64,000 nucleotides of DNA from positions 14,062 through 78,061 of the forward strand of contig DKFC01000035.1 in NCBI GenBank assembly GCA_002452745.1, read 5' to 3'. A program made the translations under genes and the position numbers. Shown piece by piece: positions 8,487 to 14,839 of this stretch; the first letter of the stretch is position 1; every line of letters starts with the position of its first letter. Source of the DNA: Firmicutes bacterium UBA6806 (GTDB lineage Bacteria; Bacillota; Clostridia; Peptostreptococcales; Acidaminobacteraceae). A model generated the notes under the pieces. The model saw only the letters and a list, made by a program, of their open reading frames with translations, ran no database searches and was not told where the DNA came from.

Positions 8487-9911
8487 ATGAATAATATCCA
8501 GATACAAGAAGCAAAAAAACAGTTTTTTAAAACAGGGCGACTAAATCACAAAGTTGTCAAAGATCAAATATCAAAATCATGGTATAAATGTCATCTGACT
8601 CATGTGAATAAATCTCAGTTGATTTCAAAAGTTGAATTAGAAAGAGAAAATCAAAAAAATAATCAACTGAATGGGATTGTTGAAAAAGTATTTAATTTAA
8701 TTGGAAATCATGAAAATCTATTGATTGTTGGATTAGATGGTGAGGTTGTTGATGCCAAGATAAATGATGATTTATTAAAGTCAATCAATCATGTAGATGA
8801 ACAATATCTAGGAACCAATGGTATCTCCATATCACTTCGAACAAGTACTCCTTATAAAGTCTCACTTGATGAACATTATTTAGATCAGCTTTGTTCTTAT
8901 TATAGTGTTGGCATACCAATTTTGCTTGAGGATAAAATGATTGGTGTTATTGGACTTGTAAGCACTTTAGATTATTCTGAATATACTCTGATGGAGCTTG
9001 AGAATAAATTAAAGTTAACTCACACCCAAATTGGAATGGATATAGTTCCAGAAAAAAGTGAAACAGAATCCTATGAATTGGAATCACTTTTTGTTTATCC
9101 AGATGAAATTAAACAAAAGTTCAAAATGGATATTAAGCGAACTATTGATGTAAAATTGCCTATTTTGATTATGGGAAGTGACGGTTCTGGAAAGACTACT
9201 TTAGCACTTTACCTTTCAAAAAAAATTGGAATGCAGTATGCACTTATTGATGCAATAGATTTTCCTTCTCAGTTTTTATATGAAGAAATCATCAATAGAT
9301 TGATGCAAAATGAAACAGTTATTTTAGAAAACTTTGAGCTCATTGATGCAAAAAGTCAAAAGTTGTTAACTGTTTACATCAATGAAAAAATGATAACAAA
9401 TTCATCATCTAAATATAGTAATTACAAGTGTTTTAATTTAATTCTGTCAACTAGTTACACAAATCTTGATGCCCTCTATGAAATCAATATTAACCAACGA
9501 TTACTCGAAAAGATTAAGAGCAATTATATACTTTTAAAAAACCTATATGATTTTGACGAAGAAAAGTGTAAACTAGTTAACACTGTGTTGAAATCACATA
9601 AAGTATCATGTACCGATGAGTATTTGAGTAAGCTGATGAAATCAGATCAGCAAATGTCCTTTAAAGATATTGTTCAAACCGTTAATAAATCTAGACTTTA
9701 CCATAAGGATATAAGTGTTTACAACACACAGCATTTACAACATATAGAAGATGAAAAAATGATGAGCTATGAAGAGATGGAGCGTCATTATATAGAGAAA
9801 GTACTCAATAAAACGGACTATAATTTAACACTTGCATCTGAAATTATGAAAATTAGTAGAAGTACACTCTATAGAAAGATACAAAAGTATCAAATTGACA
9901 CAAAGAAGTAA
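8487..9911 (+). CDS. AcoR-like regulator with GAF domain, degenerate AAA+ domain and Fis-type HTH
   Basis: 474 aa with the architecture of sigma-54-dependent activators of the AcoR type. The N-terminal segment contains KDQISKSWYKC and is followed by a GAF-like sensor region (about 70-185). An ATPase-like region follows (about 205-370), and the C-terminal Fis-type HTH contains ASEIMKISRSTLYRKI. Walker A is kept (GSDGSGKTT near residue 230). The GAFTGA loop that contacts sigma-54 is missing, with the whole segment deleted. Walker B reads TVILENFE instead of the usual FLDE. It therefore looks like a DNA-binding regulator that no longer activates sigma-54 promoters and may repress instead. Ligand unknown. 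Confidence 0.8.
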   Translation: MNNIQIQEAKKQFFKTGRLNHKVVKDQISKSWYKCHLTHVNKSQLISKVELERENQKNNQLNGIVEKVFNLIGNHENLLIVGLDGEVVDAKINDDLLKSINHVDEQYLGTNGISISLRTSTPYKVSLDEHYLDQLCSYYSVGIPILLEDKMIGVIGLVSTLDYSEYTLMELENKLKLTHTQIGMDIVPEKSETESYELESLFVYPDEIKQKFKMDIKRTIDVKLPILIMGSDGSGKTTLALYLSKKIGMQYALIDAIDFPSQFLYEEIINRLMQNETVILENFELIDAKSQKLLTVYINEKMITNSSSKYSNYKCFNLILSTSYTNLDALYEININQRLLEKIKSNYILLKNLYDFDEEKCKLVNTVLKSHKVSCTDEYLSKLMKSDQQMSFKDIVQTVNKSRLYHKDISVYNTQHLQHIEDEKMMSYEEMERHYIEKVLNKTDYNLTLASEIMKISRSTLYRKIQKYQIDTKK

Positions 9912-9943
9912 AAAAGCAGAATTTTAAAAATGAGACACCTTTT

Positions 9944-9977
9944 GAGAATGTACTAAATTGCGACATTCTCTTTTTTT
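9944..9977 (+). terminator. intrinsic terminator after the AcoR-like gene
   Basis: GAGAATGT and ACATTCTC form a stem with an 11-nt loop and are followed by seven T. Confidence 0.9.
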
Positions 9978-10384
9978 GAGGAGAGATAAAGGAGAATAGA
10001 AAATTCGATTCTAGAGGTCATATGATGGATAGGATGATAAAAGTTAAAGGTATGTAATTGGCAAATATGGACGCCCTTATAAATGGCTGTAGAGAATCTC
10101 TCACAAATGGCTAGAAGGGATTAAAAATAATGCTGGATGTCATTTCAAAACGTTAAAATATTTAATTGTGGCTATTTTAGGAACAATATTTCAGATTAAT
10201 ATTAAAAAAAATTTGCAGTATTGATATCAATAAAACGTTTAAATTTGAACAATGTTAAAACAAACTGTTAACTTGTAAAATGGTGTGAAATGGTAAAAAG
10301 TGATATGTTAATACTTACTAGTTTTAGCTTAAATCACTGAAAAAACTGAATTAGATACTAGAATAATAGGTTTGTAAAAATAAA
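9978..10384. other. AT-rich intergenic region upstream of the four-gene operon
   Basis: No intact gene. A 58-codon stretch from 10048 to about 10222 is open apart from one TAG. It contains RISHKWLEGIKNNAGCHFKT, which I do not recognise; it may be a gene remnant. CTGTTAAC at 10265-10272 resembles a half of the palindrome found further downstream. Confidence 0.45.
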
Positions 10385-10413
10385 TTGTAATTATGAATTA
10401 AATTATGTAGAAT
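10385..10413 (+). promoter_or_regulatory. probable promoter of the HTH/coiled-coil/OmpA operon
   Basis: TTGTAA, 17-bp spacer, TAGAAT (10408-10413), about 80 bp before the first start codon. Confidence 0.5.
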
Positions 10414-10455
10414 TAATATAGACATCAAAAGGCTGTTATATAGCGTTTTTTGAGA

Positions 10456-10477
10456 TTTACAGTTAATTAACAGTAAA
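10456..10477. promoter_or_regulatory. operator-like near-palindrome before the four-gene operon
   Basis: TTTACAGTTAA joined directly to TTAACAGTAAA: 22 bp, symmetrical except for one base pair. It lies in the leader 18 bp before the start codon of the first HTH gene, so autoregulation by one of the two HTH proteins is a reasonable inference. Confidence 0.6.
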
Positions 10478-10494
10478 CTAAAGGGGGTGATGTA

Positions 10495-10935
10495 ATGTAT
10501 AAAGTTAGTGAAGCGGCAGATATAATTGGCGTCGAAAAAGTTGACATATTTGAAAAGATGATTACGCATAAGGCTTTACTGGATCCGAATATCACTAAGC
10601 AAGATGGGGTCACGTATTTTGATGATAGAGGGTTAGAAATTCTAAAGACATTATTTCACACGACTTTAGAAATCGGAAGCGATTTACAAAGGGAGACAGA
10701 AGAATCGCCAAAAGAACTCAAAGTAAATAAACCTAAGACCAGACAGGATAAAGAATATGAAATTTTAAAGAAAAAAATCGATATTCTAACAAATGAGCTA
10801 AATAATTTAGATCGGGAACTCAATGTGAAGGATGAGCTCATTGGAAAATATCAGTTTAAAATGCTTGAAGATTTAGATTCAATCAGTAAGTTGCAATATA
10901 GTTTACTAAAGAAACTTGAAAGGTCAGTTGATTAA
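10495..10935 (+). CDS. MerR-like HTH / coiled-coil protein A
   Basis: 146 aa. The first 25 residues (MYKVSEAADIIGVEKVDIFEK) form a MerR/excisionase-type helix-turn-helix. A YFDDRGLEILK segment near residue 45 resembles the recognition wing seen in DUF536-like plasmid proteins. Residues about 85-140 are a charged coiled coil (EYEILKKKIDILTNELNNLD) suited to dimerisation. The Shine-Dalgarno GGGGGTGATG is strong. It is first in a four-gene operon and lies 2 bp before a paralogue with the same layout. DNA binding is inferred from the fold only; the target is probably its own leader palindrome. Precise function unknown. Confidence 0.75.
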   Translation: MYKVSEAADIIGVEKVDIFEKMITHKALLDPNITKQDGVTYFDDRGLEILKTLFHTTLEIGSDLQRETEESPKELKVNKPKTRQDKEYEILKKKIDILTNELNNLDRELNVKDELIGKYQFKMLEDLDSISKLQYSLLKKLERSVD

Positions 10936-10937
10936 TT

Positions 10938-11324
10938 ATGTATAGAGTGATTGAGGTTGCCAGAATGCTGGGTGTCAGTAAGGTGACGATTTACAAGAAG
11001 ATCAATAAGAATAAAAAGCAATTGAAGCCTCATATACACACGAGGAGCAATATTACTTACATTGATGATGAAGGCGTTGAGATCATCAAGGACAGTATTG
11101 AAATCGTCACACCTTATATTTTAAACGAAGACACCGATCTTGCAGAATTTAAGCGAAATAGCATGGAAGACTTGAATCAGATGATTGGGATACTCAGTCA
11201 TCAGATTGAGGTTAAGAAAAAACAGATTGATAAAAGAGATGAGATAATAGAATCATATAAGAGCATTTTAAAAAGCAATAGAGGCAAAATTCAGTATTTA
11301 GAAAGTCGATTAAATGAATTATAA
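10938..11324 (+). CDS. MerR-like HTH / coiled-coil protein B
   Basis: 128 aa, a paralogue of the preceding gene. The HTH is MYRVIEVARMLGVSKVTIYKK, followed by TYIDDEGVEIIKDS (compare TYFDDRGLEILKTL in protein A). A coiled-coil tail with EVKKKQIDKRDEIIESYKS covers residues about 75-125. It starts 2 bp after the stop of protein A without a clear ribosome site of its own, which points to translational coupling. The pair could form a heterodimer. No characterised homologue is recognised. Confidence 0.75.
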   Translation: MYRVIEVARMLGVSKVTIYKKINKNKKQLKPHIHTRSNITYIDDEGVEIIKDSIEIVTPYILNEDTDLAEFKRNSMEDLNQMIGILSHQIEVKKKQIDKRDEIIESYKSILKSNRGKIQYLESRLNEL

Positions 11325-11344
11325 ATCACAGGGAGGGTAATGTC

Positions 11345-12073
11345 GTGGTACCTAAAAAAACACTTTTTGAAAGAATGGGTTTGGTTGAAACGGGAACAAA
11401 TGAAGTTGAAGAAACGATAGTTGATCAAATTCAAGGGAGCGAAGCTGATGAGACTGCATTGGATGAAAGTCAAATTCCCGATTTGGAAAATGTGCCCGAT
11501 CTGACACATTTTGTAAGTGATTCAAAACCGGGAACAGATTTTACAGTTGATGAACCTGTTAAACCTGAGCCCAAAAGCGATTCAGGTGAAATGAACGATA
11601 TTCCAAAAGATATTGGCGATAAGTTGGATTTGCTAATCAATGCCTATGAAAAAAACAAGATGCTGACAATTGATGAAATCTACAGAAATTCTCATCTAGA
11701 GACAGACTTGAAAAAATCTATTTTTATGGCAGATGTTTATATCAAGGCCATTCCAGAAAATCTGCCAATGGATGTAAAACGGGAAACTGTACTCAATATT
11801 ATGAACGTTTCTAATGTTAGCTTAGATGAACTCTTAAACGATGCCTATAAGAGAATTGATTCACTTAATACTGTTTTGGAAGAAACGGTTTCGACAACTC
11901 AAGAAATTTTTAATAGAAATGACGCAACCATCAGAGAACTCGAAAAGAGAATTGAAGATTTGAAAGAAATTAACAAAGGGCGTAAGAAATTCCAAGAAGA
12001 TCAAAATACGCTGATTGAATATGAAATTCAAAAAATAATCAATTTGGTCGAGTTTGTAAAACCAAAGAAGTAG
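11345..12073 (+). CDS. uncharacterised coiled-coil protein of the HTH/OmpA operon
   Basis: 242 aa from GTG at 11345, with GGGAGGG 7 bp upstream. The N-terminal 90 residues are acidic and low in complexity (EVEETIVDQIQGSEADE) and probably disordered. A helical domain follows from about 95 to 175, including LDLLINAYEKNKMLTIDEIY and MDVKRETVLNIMNVSNVSLDE. A long coiled coil (about 175-230) contains RNDATIRELEKRIEDLKEIN. No signal peptide, membrane segment or enzymatic motif is visible. It lies between the HTH genes and the OmpA-domain gene and may link a nucleoid-bound complex to the envelope protein. Function unknown. Confidence 0.75.
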   Translation: MVPKKTLFERMGLVETGTNEVEETIVDQIQGSEADETALDESQIPDLENVPDLTHFVSDSKPGTDFTVDEPVKPEPKSDSGEMNDIPKDIGDKLDLLINAYEKNKMLTIDEIYRNSHLETDLKKSIFMADVYIKAIPENLPMDVKRETVLNIMNVSNVSLDELLNDAYKRIDSLNTVLEETVSTTQEIFNRNDATIRELEKRIEDLKEINKGRKKFQEDQNTLIEYEIQKIINLVEFVKPKK

Positions 12074-12079
12074 GGTGCT

Positions 12080-12793
12080 ATGTCCATGAAATATACGACA
12101 AAGGGTAAAATTGTAATAGGTGCATATTTGACTGTGCTATTGGCAGTTATAATCTTTTCGGGCAGTTATGTCGTCAACTATTTCACTGGTGCGCCCATCC
12201 CGCCAGAAGTGGCTATTAAACCAGAGGTTTCTGAGCCCAAAGATGAATCTTCAGAGGTGGATCAGGTGCAAAACCCTGTAGAAAATGAGTCATCTGGTAT
12301 TGACAATTCAAGCGGAACACCTGATAATAGTATGGGTGATGTTGAAACAGAGCAAAGTGATATCGTTGATAATTCTGACACAAATTCTGGAACAGAGACT
12401 TACTCTGAGAAGGATTTGAATGTTTTGAGAGAAGGATTTATTTCTATCTACTTTGGTATACAGTCATTTGATGTAAGCGAGAACAATCTGGAAACGCTTA
12501 AATCTTTTGTTGAACTTGCAGGAAAATATCCTGATGAACAAATTGTGATTGAAGGTCATAGTGATGGTTATCCTAACTTTGAAAACACTGCAATGGAGGT
12601 TTCACTGGCTTCTGGAAGGATAGATGCTGTGTATGATGTACTTGTTCAAAACGGCATTGAGTCCGATATGATTATTACCGTGAATGCAGGATCAAAAGAT
12701 CCCGTTTCAAAAAAAGAAAGCGACAGATCAAAAAATGATCGTGTAGATGTCTATTTTATTGATCATGTACTCAATGATGTCAAATCAAAATAG
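12080..12793 (+). CDS. membrane-anchored OmpA/MotB-type peptidoglycan-binding protein
   Basis: 237 aa. One membrane segment near the N-terminus (about residues 9-32, IVIGAYLTVLLAVIIFSGSYVV). A Pro/Glu/Ser-rich linker of about 80 residues follows, then an OmpA-like domain (about 110-232). The peptidoglycan-contact region is kept: EGHSDG near residue 158 and the NDRVDVYF segment near the end (family: NRRVE). It should be fixed in the cytoplasmic membrane and bind peptidoglycan outside. No MotA/ZorA-like partner is next to it, so it is not an obvious stator or Zorya component. It is the last gene of the four-gene operon. Confidence 0.8.
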   Translation: MSMKYTTKGKIVIGAYLTVLLAVIIFSGSYVVNYFTGAPIPPEVAIKPEVSEPKDESSEVDQVQNPVENESSGIDNSSGTPDNSMGDVETEQSDIVDNSDTNSGTETYSEKDLNVLREGFISIYFGIQSFDVSENNLETLKSFVELAGKYPDEQIVIEGHSDGYPNFENTAMEVSLASGRIDAVYDVLVQNGIESDMIITVNAGSKDPVSKKESDRSKNDRVDVYFIDHVLNDVKSK

Positions 12794-12876
12794 TATAATC
12801 AGGATCATCAGATGAAAAGTGATATAAATTGCTTGTTGAGCATCTTTTTGCAGGCTGCTGTTCAGGCAATTACTAT

Positions 12877-12951
12877 GCCCTCATAGTTAAATGGATATAA
12901 CATGCCCCTCCTAAGGGCAAATTGCAGGTTCGATTCCTGCTGGGGGTGCCA
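12877..12951 (+). tRNA. tRNA-Arg (anticodon CCT)
   Basis: Cloverleaf of 75 nt including encoded CCA: acceptor GCCCTCA/TGGGGGT (with G-U pairs), D stem GTTA/TAAC, anticodon stem TGCCC/GGGCA around CTCCTAA (anticodon CCT, reads AGG), and T arm GCAGG-TTCGATT-CCTGC. Confidence 0.93.
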
Positions 12952-12969
12952 ATAGAATTTCTATGAAAA

Positions 12970-13000
12970 ATACCCTTGTCTTCTATTGAGACAGGGGTAT
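12970..13000 (+). terminator. stem-loop after tRNA-Arg
   Basis: ATACCCTTGTCT pairs with AGACAGGGGTAT (one G-U) around a 7-nt loop. The T-run is poor, so it may be a weak terminator or a leader hairpin of the methyltransferase gene. Confidence 0.55.
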
Positions 13001-13031
13001 ATTAGATTGAGACTGGAGCAAGGGAGGCTAT

Positions 13032-13811
13032 ATGAACGATCACTTTCAAAATTCAAATAACAGTTTGTGGCAAAGTGACACATTCGCTGCCTATGTCAAC
13101 AAATATGGAAGCCCAGAAGAGGCGGCTAAGAAGGTTTTGAAGAACCCAGAGAGAATTCTCTTTCCTATGAAAGAGGATATTGGTAATTTGAAATTCAAAA
13201 AAGTTGCAAATTTGATGGGATCAGTTGGCCAAAAGGCAGTGGCTCTATCCCTACTCGGGGCAGACGTAACGGTTTTCGACTTATCCAATAGCCACAAAAT
13301 CTATGCACAGGCGCTTGCAGCGGCATGTGGAACATCCATCCACTATGAGGTGGGAAATGTATTAGACATAAATCAGGCAATATATGGCGATTATTTTGAA
13401 ATCGCCATAGCAGAGATGGGAATTGTACATTACTTTACGGACTTAGATGTTTTTTTTAGAAGCGTTTATGAAATTCTAAGAAGAGATGGTGTTTTCATAT
13501 TAAGAGATTTTCATCCAGTGTCAACAAAGTTGATCTCATCCAGAGGATCTACTGCAAAAGTTCGAAAACACAAAGTGACAGGTGACTATTTTAGTAAAGA
13601 ACTGGTGGAACAAGAAGTTGCATTTTCAAAATACTCAGAGAATACAGTTGAAGAAAAGGTCATGCTTAGAAAATGGACATTGGGTGAAATTGTCACATCA
13701 CTTGCAAATACGGGTTTTATCATAGAGAAATTAAGAGAAGAACCCAATTATTCGTCAGAATCTTTTGATGCGGGGATTCCCAAAACTTTTACGGTTAAAT
13801 GTCGGAAATAG
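13032..13811 (+). CDS. class I SAM-dependent methyltransferase
   Basis: 259 aa. A Rossmann methyltransferase: motif I is VANLMGSVGQKAVALSLLGA (near residue 57), followed by the acidic VTVFDLS that would hold the SAM ribose. IAIAEMGIVHYF corresponds to motif IV and LRRDGVFILRDFHP to motif VI. It resembles Methyltransf_11/25-type small-molecule methyltransferases. Substrate unknown. AGGGAGG precedes the ATG. The stop codon runs into the tadA ribosome site, so the two genes are probably cotranscribed. Confidence 0.85.
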   Translation: MNDHFQNSNNSLWQSDTFAAYVNKYGSPEEAAKKVLKNPERILFPMKEDIGNLKFKKVANLMGSVGQKAVALSLLGADVTVFDLSNSHKIYAQALAAACGTSIHYEVGNVLDINQAIYGDYFEIAIAEMGIVHYFTDLDVFFRSVYEILRRDGVFILRDFHPVSTKLISSRGSTAKVRKHKVTGDYFSKELVEQEVAFSKYSENTVEEKVMLRKWTLGEIVTSLANTGFIIEKLREEPNYSSESFDAGIPKTFTVKCRK

Positions 13812-13820
13812 GTGATTAAA

Positions 13821-14279
13821 ATGCTTGATAACAAGGCCGCTTATTATATGAAAGAGGCACTAATTGAAGCAAAAAAGGCGTATGATTTAGGTGAAGTTCC
13901 CATTGGCTGTATTATTGTTCAGAATGACAGAATTATTGGACGAGGACATAATACGAGGGAGTTAAGTGAAAATGCACTGGCCCATGCAGAGATAAACGCC
14001 ATACGGCAGGCCTGTGAGAATAATGGGCACTGGAGATTGACAGACACTGAACTCTATGTTACAATTGAACCCTGCCCCATGTGTATTGGGGCTATTTATC
14101 AGTCCAGAATCAGCAAAGTGTACTATGGTGCGCCAGATTTTAAAGCAGGCGCTTGTGGTTCTCTGTTTAATCTGTTTGACATAAAAGGGCTTAACCACTA
14201 TACTGATATAGTGGGTGGTGTAGAAGAAGCTGCCTGTTCGGAACTGATGAAGCATTTTTTTAAAAAGTTGAGAAAATAA
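13821..14279 (+). CDS. tadA: tRNA(adenine-34) deaminase TadA
   Basis: 152 aa from ATG 13821. An in-frame GTG at 13812 is possible, but the ribosome site AGGTGAT (13810-13816) overlaps it. TadA deaminates A34 to inosine in tRNA-Arg(ACG). The cytidine/deoxycytidylate deaminase zinc motifs are present: AHAEINA near residue 54 and PCPMCIGA near 84. ACGSLFNLF is typical of TadA. Position before tRNA-Ser, SRP RNA and dnaX is the conserved Firmicutes order, which supports TadA over a guanine deaminase. Confidence 0.95.
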   Translation: MLDNKAAYYMKEALIEAKKAYDLGEVPIGCIIVQNDRIIGRGHNTRELSENALAHAEINAIRQACENNGHWRLTDTELYVTIEPCPMCIGAIYQSRISKVYYGAPDFKAGACGSLFNLFDIKGLNHYTDIVGGVEEAACSELMKHFFKKLRK

Positions 14280-14280
14280 T

Positions 14281-14370
14281 GGAGAGGTGTCCGAGTTGGC
14301 TAAGGGGCACGCCTGGAAAGCGTGTAAGGCTGTCATGGCCCCGCGGGTTCGAGTCCCGCTCTCTCCGCCA
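14281..14370 (+). tRNA. tRNA-Ser (anticodon GGA)
   Basis: 90 nt including CCA, with the long variable arm of class II tRNAs. Acceptor GGAGAGG/TCTCTCC, anticodon stem CACGC/GCGTG around CTGGAAA (anticodon GGA), T arm GCGGG-TTCGAGT-CCCGC. It starts 1 bp after the tadA stop. Confidence 0.97.
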
Positions 14371-14381
14371 GTTTAATATAT

Positions 14382-14647
14382 GCCGTGCTAGATGGGGAGG
14401 TAGCGGTGCCTTGTAACTTGCAATCCGCTGTAGCAAGATTGAAGTCCATCTAAGGGATACCATTGTTGAGTCTGCCCATAAAAAGTGGTGTTGATAATTG
14501 GGTCCTGCGCAATAAGCACTTGTGAACTCCGTCAGATCTGGAAGGAAGCAGCGGTAAGCGAGACCGTTTATGTGCCGCGGGGGTTCCTGGTTTGAGCTAA
14601 CTGTTATGGTAACGTCTGTAATAGTTTTTCGAAGATGGATGCACGGC
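14382..14647 (+). ncRNA. ffs: signal recognition particle RNA (long, Bacillus-type scRNA)
   Basis: The Ffh-binding helix-8 signature GTCAGATCTGGAAGGAAGCA is followed by GCGGTAAGC. The ends pair: GCCGTGC at 14382-14388 with GCACGGC at 14641-14647. At about 266 nt it is the long form with an Alu domain, as in Bacillus and Clostridia. Exact ends may differ by a few bases. Confidence 0.96.
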
Positions 14648-14656
14648 TTACATAGC

Positions 14657-14687
14657 AAAAAAAGTTGTCTTTATGACAACTTTTTTT
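14657..14687 (+). terminator. terminator after SRP RNA
   Basis: A-run, GTTGTC, loop TTTAT, GACAAC, then seven T. Confidence 0.93.
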
Positions 14688-14800
14688 ATTTAACACCATT
14701 CAAGGGTCTAATTGATGAAAACAATCAGAAAAACCGGAGGATTCGATGTAGGACGTTTTTTTATTTGCGCCATTAACTTTATTTTTTTAGGTATTTCTAA

Positions 14801-14825
14801 TATAATTTACATAGTGATGTAAATT
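14801..14825. promoter_or_regulatory. -10 element and perfect palindrome before the HD-GYP genes
   Basis: TATAAT at 14801-14806 overlaps the inverted repeat AATTTACAT-AGTG-ATGTAAATT (14804-14825). The palindrome lies just before the GGGGAG ribosome site of the first HD-GYP gene. The same 7-bp arms recur upstream of the pilus operon at 34648. Confidence 0.6.
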
Positions 14826-14839
14826 GTTGGGGAGAAATC

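Noticed and set aside
12080..12793. OmpA-domain protein as a ZorB or MotB
   Set aside because: No MotA/ZorA-type gene next to it and no helicase or nuclease genes in the operon.
13962..14658. Minus-strand ORFs across tadA, tRNA-Ser and SRP RNA
   Set aside because: They run through RNA genes; typical spurious ORFs.
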